DNA from: Bimuria novae-zelandiae CBS 107.79 | Taxonomy: Eukaryota > Ascomycota > Dothideomycetes > Pleosporales > Didymosphaeriaceae | Length of the DNA: 64,000 bases | NCBI GenBank assembly: GCA_010015655.1 | Contig: ML976664.1 | Coordinates: forward strand, 736,675-800,674 | Reading direction: 5' to 3' | In this document: positions 13,353-25,676 of the stretch, in pieces | How the letters are laid out: the number at the start of each line of letters is the position of its first letter | Position numbering within the stretch: the first letter of the stretch is position 1 | Translations under genes and position numbers: made by a program | The notes under the pieces: generated by a model | The model's input: only the letters and a program-made list of their open reading frames with translations | Database searches by the model: none | What the model was told of the DNA's origin: nothing

Positions 13353-15811
13353 TCAGCCTCCCCTCTCGCCAAACTCCCTCGCCCAGTCCTCGTACTCCTT
13401 CAAACCCTGCTTACTCACACTAGGTCGTATCGTCTGGAGGCTCGCCCTGAAGTCCTCGAACCGAATCGGCCTAATCTCATCCATCGTCATGTGCAGAAGC
13501 TTCTCGCCGAGTGAACGCAAAGGACCCATCGCTGCGTCTTTGGCCAGGGCCGTGATGTCGGAGCCGGAGAAGCCTGTCTTGGGTCAGCCTCACCCTGTAG
13601 ATACGAGAGGTTATCGGCGTGACAAGAGATGTGCTTACCATCTGTAAGTTGGACTAGGCGATTGAGGTTACTGTCACTGAGCTCGTGCTTCTGGTGGCTG
13701 AGGAGGGTCTGGACCTGGCTCTTCCTGACATGGTCTTCTGGCAGCGGAATATACTGCCTTCTTACAAACCGCCTTCGCGCAGCTTCGTCGATTGCCCACG
13801 GGAGATTTGTTGCGGCAAGGACGAGCACACGGGTTGCATCACCTCTCTCCTTGTCTTTGTCCGTCTGCTCCCTTCCTGCAGCTGCTTTGGCCAGATCGGA
13901 CCACTGGATGAGAAACTCGGTCTTGATGCGTCGTGTCGCTTCGTGCTCGCCGGAGCCAGAGCGAGAGGAAAGGAGAGAGTCGATTTCGTCGATGAAGATG
14001 ATGGAGGGAGCGAGCATCTTTGCGAGCGCAAAGAGCGCGCGTACGAGCTTCTCGGACTCACCCAAAAACTTCGATGTCAAGCTACTGGCGGATATGGCGA
14101 AGAAGGTGGAGTGCGACTCGGTGGCGACAGCTCGTGCAAGCATCGTTTTACCCGTACCAGGAGGACCGAACAGTAGCATGCCACGTGCAGGTTCTCGCAG
14201 GCCCATGAATAAATCTGGTCGCAAGAAAGGGTAAACCACCGTCTCCTTCAAAGCAGATTTGGCTACGTCAAGCCCAGCGACGTCGCTCCAATGAACTTCG
14301 TCCCCTTGTATCACGATTTCGTTCAGGATCTGCTTGGCAGCTGCCTCGTCTATGCCTCGTGGTAAGTTCTTCATGACTTGACGGCATTTTTCCTTCCATT
14401 CGTCTGAATCGCTCTCCGACTCTTCCGAATCTCCAAAGTCGGAAGATGGTGTAGGCGGAAGATCTGCGCGCACCGTGTTTCCTCTCGCTTTGCCTTTTCT
14501 GCGTGGTGGTGGGCGCGTCTTCGTCTCGTTATCACCGGCCTCGACAGGGATGGGCTCAGGCGGTTCCTTCCTGGCCCGCCGTGCTCGATTATCGCCTGCA
14601 CGAGTAAGCGACTGCGATGGACCTGAAATCGGCGGCGAAGCTTTGTTAGAGGTATTGTCGGGCCACGACAGTTTTGCAGCTGCCGAGGCGGCGATGACGC
14701 GGTTACTGGCTGCTGATTCGGGATACTCGTTGCGATACGATGGTAGTACGGGAACGGGAGGGTTCGCTTGGAAGCTCTTGGATCGACCTGCGTCGAAGGA
14801 CTGTCTAGGGCTTGATGATGACGGTACGCTTTTCCGTGGCAGCCGTATTGCCTTGGGGGTTTGCTTAGGGTCAATTCCGCTGTCTGCTGACGGAGGGTTG
14901 CAAGCTGGGGGATTCAAAGTGTCTGTAGAACGAGAGTGTGGATTTTGTGACTGGTATGGATCGTGGCTATGAGGTGCTAGCGATGGTGCGTTCGCATCCA
15001 ACGAAGAGCTTGGTATGTCTAGGGAAGGTCGGCTCGAAGAAGTCTGTAGTGTTGTTGTTGGTGGCGCCTTGGTCACTCTGCTGGAGCCGGCGGCCGTTTT
15101 GAAACTCCATGCCTGTGTAGCCGCCTTGGCAGCGTCTGGCGGTTGTGATCGCATGGACGTCGGTAGTCTCGAAGACGAGGATGATTTGCCCTCTCGTCCC
15201 GGCCTCAGTGTTCTCAACATTCGCCCCTTCTTCTCCGGCGAGGGCGTCCGTGACTCCTTCGCACGTGAAGTGCCGGGGGCCATCAGTGACGTCGCGCTTG
15301 TGGTCTGGGTAAGCGTCCGAGTCGACGCAGTGCTAGAGCTCTTGCGAGGAGCGAGCGAGGGTCGCGTGGGGAGGGCCGGTGGTCGCGAGAGGTCGGTGTA
15401 GTCTACGGGTGGTATGGTGCCCCCACCAAGCCAGCTGGACGAGCCATTGCTCTCCGTCTGGGCGAGGGGCGGGCCGTGAGGCGGCGGGATGGGCGCGTTT
15501 GTGTCAACGAGCGGCGATGTGACTGGATCGGTGCTGTCCTCCCGGCTCTTCCTGAGCGTCTCCAGCAGGTCGACGCGCTCTTTGCATTGCAGCTCCAGCT
15601 GGCGCAGTGACTCCACCAGCGCTCGTTCGGTCGAGGATGCCGGGCGTGCGAGCGAGGACCCGCGATGGGCGTTGTGGTACGTGATCTGGTCGAGCGCCGT
15701 TCTCCAGGAACGCAGCGCTTCGGCCTCGTTGCTCTGCGACTCAAAGTACACGGCCGTCGAACACGCGAGGAAGGCCTCGTCGTAGGCCTTTTGCGTCGAG
15801 TTGGCGCGCAT
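13353..15811 (-). CDS. MIT-domain AAA ATPase, SAP1/YTA6 type (spastin/fidgetin clade)
   Basis: AAA+ ATPase of the VPS4/katanin/spastin clade. Exons 15811-13639 and 13573-13353 give 797 aa. The N-terminal 90 residues are helical with a MIT-like pattern ([19 protein letters not shown]). Residues about 90-460 are a long Ser/Pro-rich, probably disordered linker. The AAA domain has [17 protein letters not shown], Walker A GPPGTGKT (about 549-556), Walker B IIFIDEID (about 604-611), [18 protein letters not shown], and an Arg-finger region in [11 protein letters not shown]. The second exon carries [20 protein letters not shown] and a VPS4-type C-terminal helix. In yeast, Sap1 and Yta6 are of this architecture; microtubule severing, as in spastin, cannot be assumed. 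Family assignment is firm and exact ortholog is not. Confidence 0.9.
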
Positions 15812-16436
15812 TGCGTGTGCACCTCACTGTCCAGTGTTCAGTGAATGCACAAAGGGAAGTCGTGGTGCGTCACGGGAAAGCCTGTTGTTCACGTCTGCAG
15901 CGCTGTTGCATGTGCCCAATGTCGACTGTTCGTGGGGGGCCGGCGTGTGACGTAGCCCTCCTCCCCATCGCCAGCTGCGGCGGGCGCGACGCGTGCGTAC
16001 GGCTTTTGGATGGCAGTGCACGCAGCAAAATCGTACACACTCGATATTCCCAAGTTGGAGCAAAAATCATTCCATTATTCGCACATGGAAATCGCGTTCG
16101 GAGACGCTAATCCCTCTCTTTGAACCAATTGAGCATCTCGCCCAACTGAAGCCGATGATGGATGGGACCTCGAAAGCTATATGATACACTGTCCAAAGGG
16201 CAGTCCTGTGCTCCGCGCAAAGGAGTTGAAATCATCCCAAGACGCCGCCGTATGGTCCTCCTCTATATGTCGCGGGAACCTGTACCGACTATACATTTAC
16301 CCAACATGGGGAGTGCGACAAGCCAAACGCTCAAGCGGCACATGCGCCTCGCCCGCCCGCTCTAAATGCAAAATGTGCCGGCTCCTCCCCGATGCGAGCC
16401 GGTATATGGATGTTTTGTGAGATGCATCGCCGCTTT
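15812..16436. other. intergenic region
   Basis: The stretch lies between the start of the AAA ATPase gene and the 3' end of the carrier gene, both leftward. Short frames on both strands overlap and carry no motif. No gene recognised. Confidence 0.45.
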
Positions 16437-17737
16437 TCAAGCAACAGCCGCCTCATTGCGCGCGATGAAGAAGGCTTTCGCCATTTCGTATGCGGACCTG
16501 CTTCTGCGTCAGCGATAAAACCCCCCAGTGGTGCACAGGTGCCGCCTACCAGCAGATTGCCGTGCTGGGCATCGTGGTAATGATTCTCGGCTTTAGTCCT
16601 CGGAAGAACCCCTTCCACCCATCTCGCTGGTGTATTATCTTCGCCGCGTTTGTGAGTCCCGAGACATTCCTAAGTTCAGAGTCTGTCGCGTTGCCTCTCG
16701 TCTGCAGCAACGTCTTGATTACGTCCAGTGGCGTGGTGAACCCCGCCGCGACACCTCCGGCCAATCCTCCGGCAAAGCAATGCGTGTAGGGGTCATAGCG
16801 CCCGGTTGGGTTCATCACTTTCGATATAGACTCGTAGGCCATGAATTGCAACGCTGCGAAGGGCACAGTCATGCATAGCGTCGTAGGGTACGAGACGTAG
16901 AAAGCGGTCAGGCCCTCGTTGCGGAACACTTCGCGGGCGCATTGCGGAACCGACTTGTAGACGGAGCCATGCAGTTGCATGCGCTGTTTTATGACTGCGG
17001 GTGTGAGCGAATTGAATTCATGACGGAGGGAGACGATTACCATCGAAGGGGTTCATCAAAGCGTCGCTCGAGATTGTAGCTGCCGCTCCGCTGGCCGCTG
17101 TTTCTGGTCAGCAAGCGGTTCCGTCCCCACGTGCAACTGCGCAAAAGAACGAACCTGCTGCAAACGGATGGTGCGCCCCGCTGCCCCCTTCGTTTCCACC
17201 TAGAGCGTGCTTGGTCGCCTCGTAGGACGCAAAGTAGACGGCGTGCGCCGGACCTGGGCTGCCGTCAGTATCGCCGCGCCATGCCATGTCGCTGAACAAA
17301 CCGACCTGCTCCTACGATGACGCTGGAGATGCCTCTCCATAGCGTCCTGAACCCTTCCACCCGCGATATTGTGACCATGGCGTTTGAGATGCCCGTGTAC
17401 ACGGCTGTGGGCGAGGGGTTGACGACTTGCATCCGCGTCTGCACATTATCAGCGCACTGCTCGAGCGGATCCACTGCGTCAATGGGAGACGGCGCACCTT
17501 CAGCAAGTCAATTGGATACATCACCGAGTGTTCCTGGCGCAGTTAGGTCTCGCTCTCTTGCGTCACGGCGTGGAATCGTACAGCAATTCCAGCGAATGCG
17601 CCCGCAAGCATGTTCGCCCCGAGCGAGAAGTTGGGTGGCAGCGATTCATAGCTGGAGACATGATCAGCGAACATCATCCAGGCGTCGACGGGGGCTGTAC
17701 TCGTGTTCGGCTTCTTCCACAGCTGCGCGTACCCCAT
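16437..17737 (-). CDS. MRS4: mitochondrial iron carrier, MRS3/MRS4 (mitoferrin) family
   Basis: Mitochondrial carrier family protein of the inner membrane that supplies iron for haem and Fe-S synthesis. Seven minus-strand exons (17737-17582, 17533-17498, 17438-17306, 17253-17155, 17097-17041, 16994-16550, 16497-16437) give 328 aa; all junctions keep frame. The three carrier repeats show YPIDLLKTRMQ, NPFDVIKQRMQ and TPLDVIKTLLQ. MRS3/4 features are the GANMLAGAFAGIAEHS lead-in, MQVVNPSPTAVYTGISNAM and ASGAAATISSDALMNPFD. The second exon is only 36 nt. The gene is unusually intron-rich for this window. The split between MRS3 and MRS4 is not meaningful here, as filamentous fungi usually have one gene. 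Confidence 0.93.
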
Positions 17738-18614
17738 GGGTGGCCATTAAATGACCGCTTGCGAGCGGCGCAGATTCCAGATTTGCGATTTCTACAGGAT
17801 GGGATCTGGACAGGCGTGTGGTTCCTCTTTGGCAATCGCAAGGTTGCGCAGTGAATATGGTGGTACCTTTAACTGGGTGGCAGAGGCGATGCAGTGCTTG
17901 CTCTTTGTAAAGATTGCGTTCTGGCTGATGGAAAATGGGCCGGCGGACCGCCGAGGAACAAGCATCGAACTAGTTTGCTCTAGCGAAGTCGGCCCAAGTG
18001 CGGCAAACATACAATTGTTGTCTGCACTCCACTCTACCTCAGCGAATGTAGGTGCAGTGCGTTGCTGCGCGTTGCCGTTGTCGCTGTGCTGCACTGTCAC
18101 CGTGCCTGCTCTGGAAAAACCTTCTCATACCGCATGCCGGTTGACCTTGTGAGATGAGGGCACCCGGCTGGCCTTGAGAGCTCGGAGAAAGCGGAATCTC
18201 CGCACTCGAGCAGAATTTGATCAGATAAGATTGAGCATCATCTCCGCGGTGCCGCTCGCACTTCCGCCGCTCGTGTACATGCATGCGAAGATACCATGTT
18301 ATAGCTTTTCGTTGAGCTTGATGAGGTGGAAAGCGGTTTACAACCCATCTTCACTAAAAAAAGCTTTGTCGGCTCGCATTCGAGCCACATTCTGATAATA
18401 CCATCCCCAAGCCGCATTGTACAAATATATGTGTAGCTATTTTTCGTTTCTTGGCAAAGCGATGGATGATCGCCACTACTATCTTACATGTTATACAAAT
18501 GATACACCCGCGTAGGCGAGGAATCTATATATTCCCTCCCACAAATACACACATCCGGTTGTTACATGCGCAGTGCCATCCGACGACTTTCATGGTGCCC
18601 CACAATTGTCCTCC
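17738..18614. other. intergenic region
   Basis: This interval is the upstream region of the carrier gene and the 3' flank of the SLM5 gene, both transcribed leftwards. No open frame with a recognisable motif was found. The part from 18,400 to 18,600 is AT-rich. Confidence 0.45.
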
Positions 18615-20328
18615 TTAACAGTCGCACCGCTTATGCCATCGAGGAAAGCTGACGACGTCTCTGATGTTGGTGGTCCCTGACAAGTAGCACAGGAGGCGGT
18701 CGAACCCCAACCCGAAACCGCCATGAGGTACGCTGCCATACCGCCTCAGATCCAGATACCATTGCAGAGAACCGTCGGACGTCTCGGAATCGCGCGCCAA
18801 AGCTCCCTGCAATCCGTGGCTTTCCATCGATTTTTCCAGTTCCGACAAACGGTGTTCACGCATCGAACCTCCTACTAGCTCGCAAATGTCTGGGACCAAC
18901 AGATCGAAGCACGCCACCGCAGGGCGCTCGTCTGTCCCGGCCGGTGCCTTATCCGAAGGCGCCATGTAGAATGGCTTGATGTCGCGCGGGTAATCGGTGA
19001 CGAAGACGGGACCGCCTCCACCTAAACTTTCGGCCAGGAACCGCTCATGCTCGGTCTGAAGCCCATCCTCGTGTCCAGGTGCGAACTCAAAATGTGCGTC
19101 CCCGTTGGCAACGGCTGATCGTAAATGCTCTAAAGCGTCATAGTACGTGATCCGAGGCCAAGGCCCGGCAACGAGTCCTTGCCATCGTCGTGCAAGCACA
19201 GTGCTGGACACGACATTGCCGTCTGCATTGTCGTCTCGGGATCGGGCTTCAAGGAGCTCTTCGCCGACTTGGGAGGATTGCAGTTGCATCGCAAGAGCAC
19301 GAAGTAGCCCTTCCACTACATCCATGACCTCCGTTAGATCCTCGACAAAGGCGACTTCGGCTTCAAGCATGTAAAACTCGCTCAAGTGGCGAGTCGTGTC
19401 GCTCTTCTCGGCCCTGAAGGTGGGAGATAAGGTCCAGACTTTCCCGACTGACTGGGCGAGGGCCTCAAGATGAAGCTGGGTGGAGACGGTGAGATACTTG
19501 GGAGAGCCAAAGAAAAGCTCTTGGCGCTGTCCATGTTGCTTCGAACGATCCTTTGCGAGTTCGGACGACGAGCCTGGTGATATGGTGAAGACCTCGCCTG
19601 CACCTTCACAATCGGATGATGTGATGATAGGCGGATGCGATTGGATGAATCCGTGATTCGCGAAGTAGGTAGTCACTTGGGCTGTGACCAAAGATCTCAG
19701 TCTAAGGAGTAGCGCATTGAAGGGTAGCCGTGCCCGCAGATGAGGCACTGTGCGAAGAAACTCGGGGGTTTGGTACTTCTTCTGGATTGGGGACGTCTGA
19801 GTGGAACAGCAAGAGGCATCGTCAGCCAATAAGCCCAAAAAAATCTCAGGTACTCACGAGAGACTCACTGTAGCATCGTTGCTGCCCAGGATGCGCACGT
19901 TGTCAGCCTGGAGCTCGAAGGATTGCTCTGCACCAGGTGATGGTGTCCAACGGCCGGTCACTGCCACAGCGACTCCCGTAGAAAGCCTGAACGCCAGATT
20001 AGCGTTGAAATCAAGGAACTTTGTGGTGTCTCATTTCAGGCACTGACCCGTCGGCCTGATCGGGTGTCAGGACGGCTTGTACCGTCTTGAGGGATGAACC
20101 ATCCCCGATGGCAGCGAAGGCTATACGCTTCTGTTTCCGCACACTACGCACGAAGCCATTGAGCGTCAACGACGAGGGCTGGGGCGGTGAAGAAGATGAG
20201 CTCTGTGTCAAGAGTGTAGCTATAGAGGACGCAGTGGAAGTTGAGTTGCAGCGCGTGGCAGGGCGCGTGGCCAGTGGCAAGCCGCGCGGAAGACGGAAGG
20301 CGCGCCCTCGAGCAAACAATTGGCTCAT
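18615..20328 (-). CDS. SLM5: mitochondrial asparaginyl-tRNA synthetase
   Basis: Class IIb aminoacyl-tRNA synthetase charging mitochondrial tRNA-Asn. Exons 20328-20048, 19986-19869 and 19796-18615 give 526 aa. The N-terminus (MSQLFARGRAFRLPRGLP) is Arg-rich and fits a mitochondrial presequence; an in-frame ATG at 20388 would add 20 residues. The OB-fold anticodon-binding domain includes LNGFVRSVRKQKRIAFAAIGDG. Class II motif 2 is FRAEKSDTTRHLSEFYMLEAE at about 260, and motif 3 is GGFGLGFDRLL at about 492-502, followed by IRDVVSFPR, which favours Asn over Asp or Lys enzymes. The mitochondrial assignment rests on the presequence and on the SLM5-like organisation. Confidence 0.93.
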
Positions 20329-21529
20329 GGAAGGCTGACAAACATCGAGCAACCAGCAGGCGACGCGCAGAAGAGCCGGATGCTGCACAAGTCGACGTCA
20401 GTGTGAATGTCAAATGGAACAGACTTTGGGCTCGGAAGCTTGGGCCGCCGTCGGCGTCACATCCTGGGAGCTAGCGCAGATTCACTGCAGAGAGCCGAGC
20501 CGCTCGTTAATCGTGACAAGCTGCATCAAAGCACCGGTCCCTGAGACGAGGCAGAGGTGAAAATGTATGTCGTGTCGCATCGGCTGCCGCCCCAATCTGC
20601 CGTGTGCGACCAGGACGTGCAGCGTCGGCGCTTTCTCTACTCGTTGACCTGTCGGCACTGTTTGGCCGTCTGCACGCCTCACAGCCACCACGAGGGTCTG
20701 CCGTTGACTACTGTATCTCTCCCACAGGCTGATGCAGCCCAGGGAGCAAGGGCCTCTCCTGTAGAGACGGCGGACATGCTCGCTGGGCCCGCGGCGTGCG
20801 TGAACTTGGCTTCCTGCGGACAAGCTCACTCGTTTCCCTGCAGCCGACTGTCTGGAACCACTGCTATATTGTGCAAGCATCTGCAGGCTGTCAGCGATCG
20901 GGTTACCTAGTCGCGTGAGATCTGATCCAGAATGCACTGCAGATCGCCGCGTGAGGGACCCAGAAGTGCCATCTCGACGTCCCTCCCCGGGCCTCGAGAA
21001 ACTTGCCGTGTCTCAGGTCCCCACAAGCCGTATTTGGCTTTGCTTTCTAACCACGTACGAGGATTGGATACCTGAGCCGCAAATGGCGCTTCTTCACCCC
21101 AGCCGCCGCTCCGGACCCTGTAGCTACCCTTGATTGCTTGCTGTGACCACGAGTCAAGGCTTCGTGTGCGGTGTGCACCTGGGTCGTAGGCAGAGGTGGT
21201 GGCACACCATGTTTGATCGCAATAGCCCTGTAGGGCAAAGGTCGGATCTTGAACCACCAACAATCGGCCTCTGCTTTTGCGTGTGCGGCCGAACGAGCCC
21301 TGCTAGTCACGGCTCCATCAAGCTCTAAGCAGTAGTCTATCTGCAATCACACGCACATAGCACCGGAACAAATCATATACTATCCTTCGCGCGACTTGTC
21401 CTCTCCACATGCATCTTCACTGGTCGTTGCAACCACTTCCGACTGTGCAATATAGCTGTGGCTATTCCTGTCTGATCTACCACCACCACATCTATTCTTG
21501 TCTTGCAGATTTCCAATCAGTATGCAACT
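20329..21529. other. intergenic region, possibly an unrecognised transcript
   Basis: These 1.2 kb separate two divergent genes. Long overlapping frames exist on both strands (for example a minus-strand frame of about 150 codons at 20482-20937), but they have no motif, and high GC content makes such frames likely by chance. The part near 21,340-21,520 is pyrimidine-rich and suits a promoter/leader for the gene at 21,530. Confidence 0.4.
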
Positions 21530-22475
21530 ATGCCACCGTCTAAACCGAAGCCCTCTGAGATAGCAGCCGAAGCAAAGCGAGTATGGCTCCCATACATCTG
21601 GAAAAACTACATCAAGGACCCCAAGACTTCATACGCATATCCAGATTCATCTGCGATAAAAGTTAGTGCGGACAAGAGGTCGCATCACCGGACTCGCGTT
21701 GCTGTGCTTGAAGGTGATCCAGTCACTCATGCCATGGGCTGGTATCAAAATGCCATTCGGGATCCTGCGTACAAGACCGGCAAGCGCATACCTGTCGTCA
21801 ACATGGCCAACGAGAGACGCGCCGGAGGAGACTGGGAGTCTGGCTTGACGGCACCTGAAGAGTGCTTTGCTCGGCGAAGCAACCTTGTGCAGGCTTTGAC
21901 AATGCCGTGGAACGCACAAATGGGAAGGGAAGAAAGTCACTATCCAATTCCCCAAAGGGGTGGAATCTACTGCCCGGAAGTCTGTGAGTATTCGAACTCC
22001 CTTTGGTTGTGGTAGCTAATAACCATGTCCAGATGTTTTTCGAGGAGGCCCAGACATGGATTACGCCACATTCCAAGAGATCGAAAAATTGCCAGTCATA
22101 TCAGTTGCTCCTGTCCGAGGCCCAAGGCTCAATGAGACCGGTACCAGCTACTCGTTTGAGCAAGAGAAGGAATTGATGAAGGAGAAGATGAGGACGGTGC
22201 TTCGGATTGCAGCGTATTGCGGCCATAAAAACCTGGTGATAGGAGCGTTTGGACTCGGACCAATCTTCCGGAACCCCGCGCGCGAGGTAGCGAAAATGTG
22301 GAGAAAGCTCCTGTACGAAGAAGACGAATTCCGGGGCGTCTTCACAGACGTGGTTTTTGCCATCGACAGCAACATGCTGGGTCCGCCTTCAAAGTCTGGG
22401 GTCTCAGATGTCAATGTCTTCAGGGGAGAGCTCGATCCGTCGACGATATTCCCGACACGATATGGCTGGGGCTAG
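21530..22475 (+). CDS. TIGR02452 family protein, macrodomain/PARG-like
   Basis: Member of the microbial PARG-like family (TIGR02452/DUF2263), which adopts a macrodomain fold; some relatives remove poly(ADP-ribose). Exons 21530-21983 and 22033-22475 give 298 aa. Visible family features are the ADP-ribose-binding block PVVNMANERRAGGDWESG followed by APEE, equivalent to the GG-x-QEE type signature of the PARG family, here with Pro in place of the first Gln of that motif. Further marks are GIYCPEVYVFRGG, VISVAPVRGPRL and the C-terminal NLVIGAFGLGPIFRNP, where GAFGLG is the usual GAFGCG loop. Both catalytic Glu candidates are present in PEE or nearby. Activity is inference. The start follows a pyrimidine-rich leader. 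Confidence 0.85.
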
Positions 22476-23466
22476 TCAGCTGCCTGAAACCCGAATGCGA
22501 ACTGGCCGTCAGGCCCCGAGGTGCATGATGATGTCACGAGCTGCAGGCGCAGAATCGGACTAAAATCTCGGTTATCTGGGATGGCGTTGGTGCATGTGTT
22601 TTGGGTGGATTCTTGAAGACCGAGCCAATTGTGAGAATATCTGATACCACCTCTTTGGATGGCATTTCGCTTAGTGCCGCGCTTATCTGGACATCTGTCG
22701 TCAAGTTTACACATGCGAGCCGTGCTTGCTTTAGCTTTGCCGCGTGCAGAGCGCGCGGATGTGTGACCGGGTTCTTGGTTCAAAAGCAACTTGGTCGGAT
22801 CGCGCTTTTCTTTTGTACGTTTGAACGGGGCACCGAGTAGGAAAATGATTGGTTGTGGCTGCATGTTGGCTATTATGCGGTATGACTTTTGGAACGAAGC
22901 TTTATAGATGGAACGTTGAACGTCGAATAGGTGGATGCTCCAGGGCTGCTAGCCTGGGGAGATGCCTGGCATGCAGCCTGTTCGGCGACCCTCCGCAGCT
23001 CCCCGATTCGTTCTTCATATTGTATATGGTAGCTGTAACACCATCAGAATGCAAGACATTCTATGCTGGTCCATACGTTTGCTTTTGAGCTTGTGACGAC
23101 ATTATGCAACATGGATTGCTATGGATGTGTGTGGGTCTGTACTGAACGAGCCGGCAGTAGCGACACAGTGAAGTGAAATGGTGGTGTCGAGCTCCACCTT
23201 CCGCTTCGACGTGGTTGCATGGCTCGGCGATATCGAGAACCAGGATTTCCGCGCTCCGTCCCATGAGTTTACTCAAGAACGTCGACGCAAGTCAATGCAA
23301 GTTCTTCTAATAATGAGTTTCAAGTGGCATCAATGGTCAATAGCACTCGTGCTGTGGTCGTGAAGCGGCGTTACTGTTACATCTGCCCTCCATCCTGGAA
23401 CCGTGATGGCTCATGTAATATACATATTATACAGTCTCTCCAAAGCCTCCAGTCTCCGTCGATACT
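22476..23466. other. intergenic region, convergent 3' ends
   Basis: This 990-bp stretch separates the convergent 3' ends of the PARG-like gene and COA6. Short frames on both strands lack motifs. No RNA gene recognised. Confidence 0.45.
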
Positions 23467-23881
23467 TTATTTGCTGTTGCCGACGGGTAACTGAGGTGCT
23501 ATGATTTCGCCGCCTTCCGCTTCAATCTTCTTTATGGTCTGCTCCTTCTGATAATTGACGACTCGTTGTTTCTTGAAGTATTCAACCTGCAAGCGCGGTT
23601 AGCCAGCCAAATATGACAGGTATTAGAGTGACAGCGTGTACCCAGCTGTGTGCGCAGTTCTTCTCGAAGACTTGGTCCGCTTGTCCGCAGGCTTTTGCAG
23701 CTTCGTCTCTCCCCTTTTTGGTGTTTATGCTGTCGAGGATGTTGTTTCGGTCGAGACATTCGAAAAAGGCATCCCGCGATTCGTAGCACTTTTGCCGCGT
23801 CGTCTTGGTAGGGGCCACGAATGCGCCGTCGGCCGTCTTCTTGGGACCCGAGTCGTCGGTGGATGATGAGAACCAGCCCAT
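23467..23881 (-). CDS. COA6: cytochrome c oxidase assembly factor COA6
   Basis: Small soluble intermembrane-space protein that helps copper delivery to the Cu-A site of Cox2 in complex IV. Exons 23881-23642 and 23586-23467 give 119 aa. The twin-cysteine CHCH pattern is seen as CYESRDAFFEC (CX9C) and CGQADQVFEKNC (CX10C), the spacing typical of COA6, followed by WVEYFKKQRVV encoded across the intron. There is no cleavable presequence, as expected for a MIA40 substrate. An in-frame ATG at 23893 would add MHDT; I prefer the start that gives MGWFSSS. The gene is divergent from SYS1 with 286 bp between starts. Confidence 0.93.
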
Positions 23882-24167
23882 TGTGTCGTGCAAATGCCCT
23901 GCGCATTCACGTTAGTACGCAGCGATACAGGTCATGTGGAGGGACATACGGTTACGTGGAGCTGCTTCAAAGGCTGCGAAATTTCTATGCGTGACCTTCC
24001 GTCGGCGAAAGAGCTATGACGCTTAGGCTAATCAATGTCGCCAAGCCATCATCCTCCGCAACCGTCGCCGCAGTTAGACAACGCTTGAACATACGGATCC
24101 CGAACGCACATAGCAGCAGCATCTTGCACACATGCCCATACTGCGATAGCATCTTCCGCCTGGGCTC
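23882..24167. promoter_or_regulatory. divergent promoter COA6 / SYS1
   Basis: These 286 bases separate the start codons of two divergent genes. I see no clear regulatory motif. Confidence 0.4.
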
Positions 24168-24826
24168 ATGCCACGTCGTCGCCGTCCACCCCGCCCCGGC
24201 GCGCTCGCAGACCTCTCTCCCACCCGCATCGCCTCCCAGATCCTTCTCCTGCAACTCACCTACTATGCTTGCGCCGCCGTCCTCATCGTCTTCACCGCCC
24301 TGGTCGCCGGCAAAGAAGTCAGCATAGATCTAGTCTTCAGCTGGCGCAGCCTCCGCGGTGACACCACCGTCGGCTGGACCCTCGGGCTTGTTTGGGTCTT
24401 GAACAGTATCACTTGGTGCGCTTCACCGTCGCATACCTGGGTGGTTCATTTTACTGACATGGTGGCAGTGCCGTGTTCATACTCCTTCTTATTGCTCGCT
24501 CCAAACTCGTCCTCGATTTCGCGCTTACGATTCACTTCATCCATCTGATTGTTACTTCGCTATACTCGCATGCCATCCCCACGAACCTCTTCTGGTGGGC
24601 GCTGCAGGCGTGCAGCGCAACCCTCATGACGTCTTTGGGTGTGTGGGCTTGTCAGTGGCGAGAGCTACGACCTATCAACTTTGGTGCTAAGAGCACTGCT
24701 AGCCAAGGAGCCAGCGCGGCCGAGGATGGCATGGGCGAAAGCAGAGGCTGGGGGAGAGGAAGAGGGAGGGATGGCGCAGGTGAATATGAAATGGTGGGAA
24801 TGAACGGGAGTGACACCAATGTTTGA
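24168..24826 (+). CDS. SYS1: Golgi membrane protein SYS1
   Basis: Integral membrane protein of the late Golgi that recruits the Arl3/ARFRP1 GTPase and so acts in endosome-Golgi trafficking. Exons 24168-24415 and 24469-24826 give 201 aa; the 53-bp intron has a TACTGAC branch point. The N-terminus MPRRRRPPRPGAL is basic, then four hydrophobic segments follow (about 25-48, 68-90, 95-115 and 125-145). SYS1 marks are LSPTRIASQILLLQLTYY, RSLRGDTTVGWTLGLVW and ACQWRELRPINFG. The last 45 residues are Gly/Arg-rich and acidic, probably cytosolic. Confidence 0.93.
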
Positions 24827-25676
24827 TTTGGGTTTGAAGACTTTACATTTGCATGGCATCGGCGTTTTGTCTGGAATTGAGGGCGTGACGAGACCGCTTG
24901 ATTGCGGGGAATGTATTATTATAGGGCTCATGGACCTCAGCATGACGACTTTTCCTATGTGTAACTCGTTCCGCATCGGTGGCATCAAAAACTATGTCAA
25001 AGTGGGCTGCATGGTGCTGCCGTGATCATTATCGAAGAAGTTGCAGAAGAGGGGATTAGACTCTGTGATGCTCCGAGTAGTGAACCCTACGATGTGTGAT
25101 TCAGGTTAAACGGGAAATACGGCCACAAGACTGAAGCAGTTCCGGTTCCGGTAAACATGGGCGTCACATACCTACCTAGGTACGTTGGAATGAAAGTCGG
25201 CTCATGACCAACTTGAGTGAATGTATATACAGGGCTAATTGAGTCGCCTGTTGTGTGAAGACAAACAAAAACAAAAACCGAGCTAAATTGAAAGGACGCA
25301 TGTTGTTTTACGAATAGCCCTGGAGAGCGCGGGACGCTGCAATGCCCAAGCCAACCTATCCCGCGCTTTCGATCGTTCATTCGTCAAGTACTTAGTGTGC
25401 TACTGGTCCTGGCCTTAGAACTCGGCGTTTCTGCATGTTGCTTTGGTTAGCAGCGAGGCTGCAGTATACAGGTAATCTTGGAGCCTTAGTTGGAACCTAG
25501 CAAGGCGAGGTATTACGTGTGGGTGGTTCACCCGTGGACCCGACTGTACCTCTCGCGTTGTGAAGGCGCGCCAAGGTGGTCCCTCACCTTTCTACCACAT
25601 TTTCAAAACCCACCAACATGATCGCACGCTCAAGAATACACCGCCACTATTGCGACAAAGCGGATACGCGGCCACA
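24827..25676. other. intergenic region upstream of TFC4
   Basis: No gene recognised. It carries the SYS1 3' flank and the TFC4 promoter. The TFC4 frame is open upstream to about 25560 but without an in-frame ATG, so that part is read as 5' UTR. Confidence 0.5.

Noticed and set aside
14475..15401. Long plus-strand frames opposite the AAA ATPase gene
   Set aside because: They are antisense shadows of the low-complexity linker of the ATPase.
20482..20937. Minus-strand open frame of 151 codons between SLM5 and the PARG-like gene
   Set aside because: A plus-strand frame overlaps it, no motif is recognisable and no supporting splice or start context was found.
24004..24327. Plus-strand frame of 103 codons upstream of SYS1
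   Set aside because: It overlaps SYS1 exon 1 in a different frame and SYS1 homology fixes the correct frame.
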